Below are positions 44,441 to 54,524 of a stretch of DNA of 64,000 nucleotides, one piece after another. Position numbers and translations under genes: made by a program. The notes below the pieces were generated by a model. That model did not search any database, had not been told where the DNA came from, and was given only the letters and a program-made list of their open reading frames with translations. The DNA is from Allium sativum (Eukaryota; Streptophyta; Magnoliopsida; Asparagales; Amaryllidaceae). The DNA lies in the NCBI GenBank assembly GCA_030737875.1, contig CM060926.1, forward strand, positions 314,996,922-315,060,921. The letters run 5' to 3'. Positions within the stretch are counted from its first letter, which is position 1. The number at the start of each line of letters is the position of its first letter.

Positions 44441-47440
44441 CTGCATTATGAAAGACACACATTACTAATTCAATGGGTTGCCCTGTTAGACGACGACAAT
44501 TCGCAATCGCTTTAGCAAATCGTTGAGAATAGAGAAAGGTACCTTCAGCAGATACTCCCTCTTGAGTAGATCCGGATGCTCCAGCAGCCACGGGAGTTAA
44601 GCCTAAGGGGATCAGCGGATCGTCAGGATGATACTCCTCGACTTCGGAAGTTTTAGACTTGGCGGCGCAGCTGGAACCTTCGTCAATTTTGCTTTTGCCT
44701 TTAGCCATGGTTCTCTCCTTCTCCATCTCCGCCAAGATTAAGCGACGGCCCTCTGCCAGATCCTCAGGCTCGTTGTCCCTTAGGATGCTTTTCATCAATT
44801 CATCTTCATCGATCTCTTCGGCCCCTAGTCTATGTTTTTCGCCTTCCACGATGGCATCCCACAAGTTGGCCAAAGTAACATGATAATCCGGGATCCATGA
44901 GATATTGCGAGTCTTGAGAACCTGACCGAGGAAGTCAAAGATCATCTCCTCAAACCCCTCGATTTCTTTCTCTCTTTCAAGGAGTTTGTGGTTGGAGGCA
45001 GTGGCCATTTCAATGGCGCTATCAACGTTCTTTTCGGCAAGAGCTGCCCGTCTCTCCGCATCGGCCACCTGATCGTTCAAAATCACTTTTTCCGCCTCTG
45101 CCAGAGCCAACTTTTCTTTTAAGCTTGCTCTTTCCGCTTCCCAAGTAGCCTTCTTCGTCAAAAAATGGCCTTTAGCCGTTGCCAGTTCGATGTTGGCCAT
45201 TCTGAGGTCTTCAACTTCCTTTTTTAAGGCCATTTTTTCCTGGCTATTGGAATCCAGTTCTACGTGAAAGCGCTGCTTGGCATTTTCTAATTCAGTTTTA
45301 TAGTTTGCAGCGTCTCTCTGTGCCAGGGCGAGCTGGGCTTGAGCGTCTTCCAGATCCTTCTCTAATTTTGTCCTGGCCCTTTCATTATTTTCGAGTTTTG
45401 CTTTAGACCTGTGAGCTTCTATCTCGAGTGTCCGGACGACCTCCGAAAGATTAAGTGCGTGCTTTTTCATCGCCTCGTACTGCTTGGCCACATGACGGAT
45501 ATGCCCAATAACTTCTTTATCCCAGTTTTTAGGAACTGGCTCCAAGGCGGGAACAAAGACCATCCTATCGAAGAACATTCCTGGAAATTGTTCCCGTAGC
45601 TTTTCCAGCCTACCTTGGATTTCAGGACCGTGAATGTAGTCCCGTGAACCGGGGGCAGCTAATTCTGGTTGGCTGATGGGGACTATGTTGCTTCTCGTTT
45701 GCTCAGTATCTTTGGATGAATCCCTGTCCCCATCTTTGGATTCGTGGCGCCTTTTGGACGACCGACTGTGGGAAGGCGCACTCTTTGGAGGAGTCAACTC
45801 TTTTGGAAGTGTCTTCCCCCCGGTCGAAGTTATTGGGTGACTCGAAGGCCTGGTAGAGGTTGATTTGGGTGGAGATCGAGGTTGCGAAGAGCTCGACTTG
45901 TGAGAAGGACCGCGAGGGCGCTCAGTACCCGAACGAAGGCTGGGGGTGCCTTCGCGAAGAGAACGGAACGAATAAGATCTCCTGCATGACATCGCTCCTG
46001 CAAAAAAGAAAAGAAAAACATATTATCCCATTGAATATCCACGACATAGTAGTGCACGATCAGGCAGTGTGTGTGAGGTGTGCATCCCGTATAATTCCCC
46101 CTAACAGACCCGGGCCTGGAGACAGGCTCGTCTGGCCCGTTTCACGTCCCCTTGCTAAGTCAGCCGCCTCTTCGGAAGCAGAAAAGAAAGGCTCCTCGCC
46201 GAAGTCTTTTTCCGTGTATTCGATGTCAGGCAAAGGGATTTTATTCAGCTCGTCGAATAGCTGTTCTTCTGTCAATTCGTCGTCACCCACAGTGTCCATT
46301 GGAGCAAAAGTAGGGATTTCTTTCGACGCATCGCCGCGGGACTCATCTCCCCTGTATACATTCAAGTCTTCATCGTCCTGGATGACTATCGGAGAAGGGC
46401 TTTTGTGAAATTTGGTTGTCTCCACCGCTTGTGAAGTTCCCTCTCCTTCCGTCGGGGGCACATATTTATAAGGTTTGCCGCCGGTTCCAAGTCCAAATTT
46501 CCTATCCAAGAGGCGATGCTTGTGAAGGTTGTCATCCGTAATGCATTTTTTAATCCTTAAAAAGTCGGATCTGCTTTGCAAAAGAATGGATAACCGGTTG
46601 TTGTACAATGCGCCCTCTGTTTTCGGGAAGACATGATCTGTTCAAGACGAAGGAAAAAGCGGAAGAATGTTATTTCTTAGACTCCCCCAAGCAAGATATT
46701 CAACTGGGCGATCAAAATTTACTTGATTTGAGCCATCTCCGTGAACATCCAGCCTGTCTTCTTATGTAAAACCAGTCAGACTTGGGATCCCCGATGTTGC
46801 TGTACCCGTCATACAGAACTTTCCTGTTCGCCACTGATTCAAAAAAGGAAAAGTTGGGAGTTGCAGAAGAACGGTGCTTGAAGAGAAAGAAGAACACCGG
46901 GTCTCTGAATTTGAGTTCGGCGTGCAAGATTTCCACGTAAGCAACATACAAAGAATATAGAGACGCGTAGGCGTTTGGATGAAGCTGCATCGGGGCAATG
47001 CCTAATCGTCTCAGAGTTTCAATGACAATTGGAGGGAACGGAGGGATAGCTCCTACTAGACACATTGTCCGACTGATCGACATATACCCTTCCGGTGCTA
47101 AATGAGGTCTGTCTTCGCTTCCCGGTGTTAAGACATCGTCCCAAGGAATGCCGTGTCTTAGGCAGATTCTCTTGAGTTTTATTTCGTCGAGCTTGGACGC
47201 TAAAGAGTCAGAGAATTTATCTATCCCGACTGCGCCTGGAATTTCGTCCGGAGCTCGCTCGTCAGAATCGGAGTTGTTGCTGGATGACGTGCTTTCTGTC
47301 GGATCCGATTCTGTGGCTTCATATTCGGACCCGGAATCTTCACCTTCTGGATTGATTGGAGGGATTTGAGGATTATGCTGTTCAGGAGTCTCAGATTCCG
47401 TTTCGGCTACAGATCTTGAGGAAGAATGGTCGTTCGACAT
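43841..47440 (-). CDS. Antisense spliced gene of E (putative gypsy-type transposon domain, coiled coil)
   Basis: My model on the minus strand joins 47440-46723, 46637-46110, 45997-44556 and 44440-43841: 3288 nt, 1095 aa, with no internal stop. Exon 1 has an acidic/serine-rich start. It then has a region with G-I-P-W-D-D, P-P-F-P-P-I-V-I-E-T-L and G-I-A-P-M-Q-L-H-P-N that resembles the Pfam 'putative gypsy type transposon' family (PF04195). Exon 3 encodes ~200 residues of heptad-rich coiled coil. Exon 4 is acidic and ends in basic K-R-K-R-K-K clusters, which could be nuclear signals. Antisense ORFs between pol and the 3' LTR are known in Tat elements (gene 23 of maize Grande), but their function is unknown. 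Intron 1 is the best supported. The last donor is uncertain: a stronger AAG/GTACCT at 44542 breaks the frame, and GGA/GTATCT at 44555 keeps it. Confidence 0.75.
44556..45997 (-). CDS. Antisense gene exon 3 (Ser/Arg-rich and coiled coil)
   Basis: Begins with a serine/arginine/proline-rich stretch of about 100 residues (S-C-R-R-S-Y-S-F-R-S). A long alanine/glutamate/lysine-rich coiled coil runs from roughly 45480 down to 44930. A conserved-looking W-I-P-D-Y-H-V-T-L-A-N-L-W segment follows. If intron 3 were retained the frame would run on to 44331 in another phase. Confidence 0.75.
46110..46637 (-). CDS. Antisense gene exon 2
   Basis: Continues exon 1 in phase (H-V-F-P-K-T-E-G...N-N-R-L-S), completing the transposon-like domain. 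It then becomes acidic, with a P-P-T-E-G-E linker. Donor GG/GTCTGT at 46109 is weak but gives the right phase. Intron 46109-45998 ends in a strong TTTTCTTTTTTGCAG acceptor. Confidence 0.7.
46723..47440 (-). CDS. Antisense gene exon 1 (gypsy-type transposon domain)
   Basis: ATG at 47440-47438, preceded by an acceptor-like CCTAGCAG. It has 239 codons plus one base, then the donor CAA/GTAAAT at 46722. The 85-nt intron (46722-46638) ends in a pyrimidine-rich CTTGAACAG. The unspliced frame would stop 4 codons later (46712). Confidence 0.8.
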
Positions 47441-48306
47441 TGCTGCTAGGACGAGAAAATATGAACGATAAGATTAACACTACCCGTCCCCCGTGTGTGC
47501 AAGTGCTACTGCGTGTGCTTGTGTGTGCGCATTATTAAAAATGATAATGAAACATGAAAGCAGTCGAGGTTATTAAAAGTCGTTAGTCGTCATATGCAGT
47601 CAAATCATGAAGTCATTTAGTCCAGAGTGATCAACGTCAGGGCTCTATCCTAACTGTCCAGAGTTTTGTAGCGGCAAGGCGCTGATTAAAGACTGAAATT
47701 TCTTCGTATCGCCAACCGTGAGACGGATCGCATAGCAGAGGGATCGCCCCCCTCCGACTCGCACGACAGGGGGATCGCCCCCCTTCGACTCGCATGGCAG
47801 AGGGATCGCACCCTTTCCCGATCGCAGAGCAGAGAGTTTGCCCCTCATCGAATCGCCGGGCGAAGGAAAGGCTCCCTCACGAACCGTTGCGACTACCGTG
47901 GTACGACCCTCGGTTGCCCTCTCAATCTGTATTCGTCTCGCCACTTGCTTCCGTCCTCGATCACTGGCCACGATCCGAGTCAGCCTTCTTTCTCCTTCTC
48001 CATCCTTCTTCTTCCTCATCTCCTTCCCATCCTCAAACTCCGAGCTCCACGTTCAATGGCCATGGAGATTTGGTGATAACTTCGAAAAGTAGCGGATTTA
48101 TATTGTTTCTCTCTGGACTCAACCGTAGAAATTCAGGAAAATAGTATGAGGGTGCTTCCTATAAAGTTACCTTTCTAAAAACTGAGAGAGTTCTTGGATT
48201 TTCGAAAGTTTTAAAGGGTTGGATTCGTTGTTCGACAGCTCGCGCGAGACGATTCAGCAGAGAGGAGAAAGAAGGAAAATGAAGAGGGGAGCGTCGGCTT
48301 ATATAG
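47441..48306 (-). promoter_or_regulatory. Promoter and leader of the antisense gene
   Basis: On the minus strand CTATATAAG (48306-48298) is a good plant TATA box, followed by a pyrimidine-rich leader. Donor AAAG/GTAACT at 48170 and an acceptor just before the ATG would make a ~720-nt leader intron. That intron contains three ~33-bp repeats with GGGATCG and GACTCGCA (47725-47840) and a 124-aa frame (47645-48019) that I do not consider a gene. Confidence 0.55.
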
Positions 48307-48658
48307 GCAAAGAAGGTGACCGTTTGTCTCCCCTCCTTTGTCTTATTCGGTCTACGAACCGCCCCCCGAGCCACGATCCGAAGACGGAATCGCCAAAAAG
48401 CCCACGGACCACTTTGAAATGATGGCCCACAAAACTCATAGCCCGATACGACTCGAAGGAAGATGCGCCCCGTATCGCACAAGACCCTAGGAACTCAGCA
48501 CGCGACGAGCAGATGACCAAATCGGACCGTGTCGTCCTATGGCGATCAGATCCATCCATGTGTCAATTTGAACCAATGCAACTGTAAACTTGCATCCTTT
48601 CGGGAGAGAGTCAATAAGTATCTTCGAAGCATGTTTCATCATCAATAAAACATACTTC
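48307..48658. other. Spacer between antisense promoter and PPT of E
   Basis: GC-rich sequence upstream of the antisense TATA box. It probably holds that promoter's upstream elements. The last 60 bp before the PPT are conserved in C. No gene. Confidence 0.5.
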
Positions 48659-48670
48659 GAGGGGGCAAAG
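48659..48670 (+). promoter_or_regulatory. Polypurine tract of E
   Basis: GAGGGGGCAAAG abuts the 3' LTR start TGTTGGCTC. Confidence 0.92.
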
Positions 48671-49367
48671 TGTTGGCTCGCCTTTTGACCAAGCCATCCA
48701 GGATCATTCGTGAGAGGAAATCAGGAAACCAAGTCCTCTAGGAAAGTGGATCGCACGCCATCGTCTCGCCCCGCTTGGATCGTACGCCATCGTCTCGCCC
48801 CGCTTGGATCGCACGCCATCGTCTTGCCCTGCTTGGATCGCACTCTATCGACTCGCCCAGGGACGGATCGCTCTCATCTCGTCGACGAACGCCACCTCCA
48901 GGCGATCCGATCCCTTGTAACGAACCGAACCCACTGACCCGTTCAACCACGAGCTGGTCTGCAGCGATCCGAATCGCACGGATCTGACGACACCTGTTCG
49001 CAATGGCTAGTTTGACTTTTTCTTCGATGGCTGCGATGCGATCCGAAAGTCTCGGGATTCGTGCCACGTGTCCACGATCCGTCCGACGAAATCAGCTATA
49101 AATAGCCCAGAGCTTGGCATTTTTCGGGATCTTTTTGGCAATAGTGAATACTGAGTCCGCCATTGTTATCAAACCACTGAAATATTGAGAGAAATCACTG
49201 TTGTACTAGCTTTTAAAGCATAATCAATAAAATATAAAGTGGACGTAGGCTCGTTAACGCCGAACCACTATAAATTCTGAGTGTTCTTTTCTTTTTCCTT
49301 ATTCCTCATTTAGAATTCTCTATAGTTTATAACAATTTGGGTGTTAGGTCCAAATTTCGATCTAACA
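48671..49367 (+). repeat. 3' LTR of E
   Basis: Same length as the 5' LTR. It carries the tandem repeats (48748-48834), TATA box (49096-49105) and AATAAA (49226-49231). The four differences from the 5' LTR are all C/T, which suggests deamination of methylated cytosines after insertion. Confidence 0.96.
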
Positions 49368-49372
49368 ACTGT

Positions 49373-50200
49373 CAAATTTTGTTAAAAGCTATTATGAAAT
49401 AGCCAGAGAACATACCAGTGAATATAGATAGTAGAATAGTAAATAATATATAAACACTTTGGACACCTTGAATTTGAGAGACAACTTAGTGGTACATGTA
49501 ACATACTAGGTATGATATTTTTAGTTTTGTAGAAGTCCATTTATCAAAATTTTCAACTGCCGGTTATGACTACTTTATTCTATCTACGATTAAAATTGAT
49601 TGATGTAAAACATTTATTTGGTTTTAAAAGATGAACATTTATGTATTTGCAAATGGTGCCGTCTAAACAGCATTTGCAAATGGTACTTCTATTACAATAG
49701 GGGTTAATTTCATCAAATGCCTAGTAACGATGAGATGACAGCTTAAAATTCTATTTAGAATATCCAAAAAGTAGATGTACACATCTTTCGTTACTTTCTA
49801 TTTTTAAGGCAATCCTTGAATGTGTTTCACAATAAAGCTTGATTTCATTCGTTTGTAACATGCAGTTACTTCTGACTTATCTAATATACTGTGAAATATA
49901 CATGCATGTTTTCTAATTAATAGCTTCAAATAAATATTTTGAGCAAATTATATGTTTAGTTCTATTATATCATCCAGATTTGTGTTCACACACTTAAAAT
50001 CATATATTTAACTTGACATTTAGCTTAACATCCAGATACGTATATAATTCGTAAGTCGTATATCGTAGTCTCGGATGCAAGAGCGACTTGCACTGGCTAG
50101 CCATGGTTTCAACTATATTTATTATTATTTTAGCTGCAATATTTTCAAAATGCTATTTCAAATTTATATAAATGCTTTTGTGTGTACAGCTTTTAGGCAG
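49373..50200. other. Right arm of G, no recognised content
   Basis: AT-rich DNA between E and the CCCH fragment. It may be intron of the captured gene, since it ends in TGTGTGTACAG and TTTTAGGCAG acceptor-like sites at 50190 and 50200. Confidence 0.4.
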
Positions 50201-50373
50201 GTTTTGGGCAGGCGCCTCCTGCTGCTGCTTCTGCTGGAGGACCAGGACATCCTAATTTTAGGGCCAAGTTAAAGACCAAGCTTTGTGATAATTTCAGCAA
50301 AGGCACAAGCACCTTTGGGGATCAATGCAGTTTTTCTCATGGTGAAAGCGAGTTGCACCAGTCAGCTATATAG
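50201..50373 (+). pseudogene. Captured exon of a CCCH zinc-finger gene
   Basis: In the frame starting GTTTTGGGCAG the sequence encodes F-G-Q-A-P-P, an alanine/glycine-rich linker, P-N-F-R-A-K-L, then KTKLCDNFSKGTSTFGDQC, S-F-S-H-G-E-S-E-L and a TAG at 50371. This is the C-x7-C-x5-C-x3-H finger of plant CCCH proteins (the K-T-K-L-C-x-N-F-x-K-G-T-C-T-F-G family, often KH-CCCH). The second cysteine has become serine, so the finger cannot bind zinc normally. It is preceded by a plausible splice acceptor, which points to capture from genomic DNA. Confidence 0.8.
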
Positions 50374-52789
50374 AAGACCGTTCTGAAGGTTTGTGAAAGT
50401 TTGGTGAACTTTTTTTTTTGCTGATTTTCCGGTGTTTTCCCTCTAGCCGTACTGAGTGGTAGGGGAGACTGTTGACAAACTCTTTTAAATCTTCGTTTGG
50501 AACAAAAATTATTGGTTAAATAAGAAAATGTGTATGGTTTTTGAATAAAATCGGATGCTGTTAGAGGTTGCTTTAGCCTTTAAGTTGTCGTGATTCATGA
50601 GAGTTAGGCAGCAACAATAGGTGTCAAGGAAAATAAGGTGTTAGTCGCTGTCACTTCATACCTTGGGTTCCAGTCCACCATCTTTTCTGTCACTTCTTTA
50701 TTTATCAGTCTTTCTACTTTAACCAATTGCAAATCAGTGAAAACACGCAAAAAACATCTTAGTGGTAAAATAATTTGGCTCTCCTGATATCCACCCAACA
50801 CGTTCCTATTTGCATAAATTAACTTCTCCAATCCCAGTCAGTCTAACGGCCTCCTTATTTATTTGATTTTGAGAAGGAAGTTTCCCCTATTCCTTGTTTT
50901 TTGAGAAAAAAAGACCATAGTTTCAGCTATGAAATTTTGCCTATAAATTCCTTCCTCATGACCATATGTGCCTCAATAGTTTCCTCTTCACTGCCAAGCT
51001 GCTCAGGTTAAGTACGGTCAGGAACTGATAAAACAGATATAAAAAAATTCATATCCAGAAACTTGGAATGGCTGTAAATTTAAAGATGTTAAGAAATATG
51101 ATAAAATTTACATCTGGTTAATTGAAAGATAAACTGATACTATGTCTTGATGTTTCAAACGAAAAAAGTTATATTTATGTGATTCATGAACATGACGACT
51201 AAAAGAACAATATCTCAAATATCAAATATATAACGAATATAGAATAAGCAAGGGCTGGTATGAAAAATGACGTTAACACATTTATAAATCTACCGAAATC
51301 CAATGATTATAATAAGCTTTGGGTGAAAAGGGGGGGTTATTTTTTGATATTTTGTACTTCTTCATTCAGCGAAGGGTGCAATGTGAGTTTCCTTCCAAAC
51401 CCAAGACATATATAGAATGAGTACTTATTGCCTTACATCAATTTCGTTTTCATTACAATGATCACTGAGTTTTTTCTACCAAATACCAATCAAACTGTCA
51501 AACGATTTCTCAGACACATGTACTATCTATAATGTGCATACTGAAATATTATCCATATCAAAGAAAGAAAAGTGAATAAGGTGGAGGAAATTATATATTT
51601 TAAGATTTTGATATCATATCAAATTGTACTTCTAATTATAAGAATAATTTTTAGCTTATAAGACATTGATTTCATTATTAAGCCTATTTTATACGGATAT
51701 GTTTATAAACCCATATATGTAAAGCATTTGATTCCTGTTATGGAATAAAAAAATGTAATGAAATCTAACCTTGTTTTCAGAATTTAAAATAGGTAAATCA
51801 TCATGTATAAACCCATATCCCCTTTACTTTGTAATATTACATATTCAAACCTTGTTGTTGGCTATATCAAGTATTTCTTATAACATGATATATTCATAAC
51901 ATGTATATGAATGCTAGGATAGTATTACAAATTAAATCCCTTTTGTTGCCTGAGTCAAGTTACTTCTTATAACAGAATAATATTCACAACATGTATATGA
52001 ATTCAAGGATATTGTAGATAATTGAACGCTAGTGTTAAAGGTTAGACACCGCTTAATGCAATGATTTTGTTGGTTTTTTCCCATGGACACTTCTTATTTG
52101 TTTCCAGAATTATAAGGCATCCCTAGGTCATCTAATGCATTAACAACATCTGGATTTTACAGTAATTAATATGTCCACAAATAGACTTGCACATAAAAAT
52201 AAATTAATTAGCAATCCAAAAAGATGAGGTAATTTGAGGAAAGTAACTTCATTGTTATAGAGTAATTTTCATAGATTGGTTTGTTGCCATCTACTGACGT
52301 AATGTTGGACAACATTTTAGAATTATTAATTGTCAGTAAGGTATTGCAAGCAGTTATTCAAATCAGCAAGATATTTTGCAAAATATTCAGAGGAAGATGA
52401 AGTCTATTGATCCAAGGAAAATTAGTCAGATCAAGATATTACGATAATAGGTTAATAATTTCACAACATTTGTTTAGATTTTTTTTTTGCCGCAATAGAA
52501 GTTAACGTTTTTCTAAATAAAAAATATACTATAAATCTAGCAAAGGTTTTTAATCGGCTTTCTATCATATTATTAACACTATTTATACTATTAGTATTTA
52601 AAAAAAATGCATGGATCTTACTTTAATTTTTTTCTTAGGAAGCCAGTATCCTTTCAATACTCTGAAATGAGTAAAATTAACATAAAGCATATTTTTTCTG
52701 TATATTAATAAAATATGTAATACAATATAAACTTAAAGTTCAATAAATTATATTTACAAATCATCACTGCTTGAATCACCTCATCTTAC
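50374..52789. other. Right arm of G, middle
   Basis: AT-rich DNA with no recognised gene. A 75-aa minus frame (50604-50831) has ordinary amino-acid composition but matches nothing I know; it could be another captured exon. Several stretches look like intron. Confidence 0.4.
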
Positions 52790-53320
52790 ATTATATTTAG
52801 CTGCGAGATAATGCTCCTCTTGTATAAGTTTCCAGGTACGTGCCTGAACGCTAATCTCTGCTCCTCTTTTATGTAGTGCTTTTCCTACTTTTATCAGATA
52901 AGGAACAACATTCCATCTTGCATTGTCAACGAAAAGAGCTGCAGCTGCAAATGTTGGAGTCAGACTATCATTTGGAACAGTAAGGTCATCTATATATGAA
53001 GGGTATGATGTTCCTCCCATTTTATGGCCTTTATATTTCCCTATCGCTCCGTCTTCTAATTGCAGTTCCCTTATAGATCTTAAAACCTTAACCTTTTAAT
53101 ATTTGATGTCTTCTGCATCTAAACTAACAGGTGTCTCCGTGGCAAACAAGCTAATACCTGAAGGAGGTGATTCTGCATAATGTCTCTAATGATACCGTTG
53201 CTACCTATCAAAGTAACCGCCTGGACCTTCTGTTTTAAATCTTCGGAGAATATGAACTGATTGTAAGATAACTTCCTCAACAGTCTAGACTGTAGAGTAA
53301 TAATTGCCAACAGTAACATT
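52790..53320 (-). pseudogene. Captured fragment of glucose-6-phosphate dehydrogenase
   Basis: Minus-strand segments match the C-terminal half of plant G6PDH in order: [77 protein letters not shown] and H-V-P-G-N-L-Y-K-R. At least four frameshifts and a TAA (after D-I-K-Y) break it. The enzyme makes NADPH in the pentose phosphate pathway; this copy cannot. Stretches typical of both plastid and cytosolic forms are present, and I lean towards plastid. About 135 codons run without an intron. Confidence 0.88.
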
Positions 53321-54169
53321 ATATTTGCCAGGTTCCTTTTCTTGTATGCTCTTTATGATCATATGCATCAAGTTTAATTTGTTTGTCACTTAAATAGACT
53401 ATTCCATTCACACTCTCCGAATATACATGTATATTCAATACCTACTGATATGTGATAGCTACAAGTTTCTTATCTTGAAAAGATCAATCTCCAGTACTAT
53501 TTTTAAAATTAGATGATACTTTTACATAACATGTAGACCAAATCCTCCATTTGTATATTTGATCTGACAATTAATCTGAATGTTTATTTCAATTCTAATT
53601 TCCAAACAGTTGTATCGAATGTGAAAATTGCAAACCTATATGGAATAAGCTAAAACTAATAGGTTAGCTTTAATTTTGAAAATCATTGCATGTTCGAATG
53701 CACAATTGCAGAAATATCTTGCATAAGTGCATTATACTTTTTGTTCTAGTTGCATTTTTTTTCATGTTTCTTTTATTTTCTTTTACTTTTTCAATATATG
53801 ATATAACAAATACTCACATCTTGACCTTTTTTTTGACATTAACAGGGACATTATTATTGATATTAAGGAGAAAAAAATCAGAAGCACAGCAAGATTAAAT
53901 CTATTGTTTGTCTGTTTTGTAAGTAACTTGTTGATACAAACATGTATGTCATATTGTGTGTGGACATGGAAAAGATGATAAAGCAATATGTATGAAATAT
54001 TAAGTTGTTTGAATGATATGCATGAAATATCATGCGTTAATTTATATAATTGTTGTTTGTGAAAATTTATTTCATTTATATGCAGATGGCAAATGTTTAG
54101 ATGTGTATATATTCATGAAAAAGTTTGGAACGATGGGAAATAATATATATATATATATATTAATAATAT
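53321..54169. other. Right arm of G, distal
   Basis: AT-rich, no recognised gene. A short exon-like piece (53845-53897) follows a TTTTTTTTGACATTAACAG acceptor-like sequence, with nothing to identify it. Confidence 0.35.
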
Positions 54170-54524
54170 AGGTAATAGAATTTTAAAAACGCTATAAAAA
54201 CAAACACTAGGAATGCTATAGTATAATTAAATAAACGCTATAGAAATATCAAAGTTAAACGCGATAAAATGTATAAAGAAAACGCTGTAGAAACTTGCAT
54301 AAAAATGCTATAGAAAGCAAGCATTTGATTGTATATTCTATAGCATTTTTGTTTGATAGCAAACTAAAAACACTATATAAAGTACGTTTTTAATAGCGTT
54401 TTGTTTATGCTATTTAAAGTAGAAGGTCTAACATAGCATGTCATTATATGGCGTTCTCTGAAACACTATATTAGGGTATAATAGCGTTTTTCAAACGCTA
54501 TAAAAGCCTCATTTTGTTTTAGTG
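54170..54524 (-). repeat. Right end of G: subterminal repeats and terminal inverted repeat
   Basis: AACGCTATA/AATGCTATAG words recur about ten times in both orientations over 330 bp. The end is GTTTTGTTTTAGTG (54511-54524). Such subterminal arrays bind CACTA transposases in known elements. Confidence 0.85.

Larger units (their letters stand above)
35792..49367 (+). mobile_element. Element E: young, complete Tat-type Ty3 LTR retrotransposon
   Basis: Two 697-bp LTRs (35792-36488 and 48671-49367) differ at four positions by eye, all C/T. The 5-bp target duplication ACTGT is intact (35787-35791 and 49368-49372). In order it has gag-protease, a UAG, pol with RT, RNase H, a second RNase H and integrase, a tandem-repeat 3' UTR, an antisense four-exon gene, and a PPT. 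The dual RNase H, the antisense gene and the absence of a chromodomain place it in the Tat lineage (Grande/Retand-like). It lacks the extra ORF before gag that Ogre elements have. I could not assign a primer tRNA; the sequence after the LTR is TTTTTGGTCCTTTCACTG. Confidence 0.95.
31661..54524. mobile_element. Element G: CACTA transposon carrying host-gene fragments
   Basis: The left end CACTACAACAAAAC and the right end GTTTTGTTTTAGTG (reversed CACTAAAACAAAA) form ~13-bp terminal inverted repeats. Both are flanked by ATT (31658-31660 and 54525-54527), the 3-bp target duplication of CACTA elements. The host sequence on both sides is continuous D LTR. Without the nested E and the hAT-like insert, G is about 8.5 kb. 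I see no CACTA transposase motif, so it is probably non-autonomous. It contains fragments of at least three unrelated genes: HD-ZIP II (32589-32885), CCCH finger (50201-50373) and G6PDH (52790-53320). Confidence 0.9.

Noticed and set aside
35792..49367. E as an Ogre element
   Set aside because: Ogre has an additional ORF before gag and much longer LTRs; gag here starts 80 bp after a 697-bp LTR.
50604..50831. A 75-aa minus frame as a fourth captured gene in G
   Set aside because: Composition is protein-like but I recognise no family, so it is only mentioned as possible.
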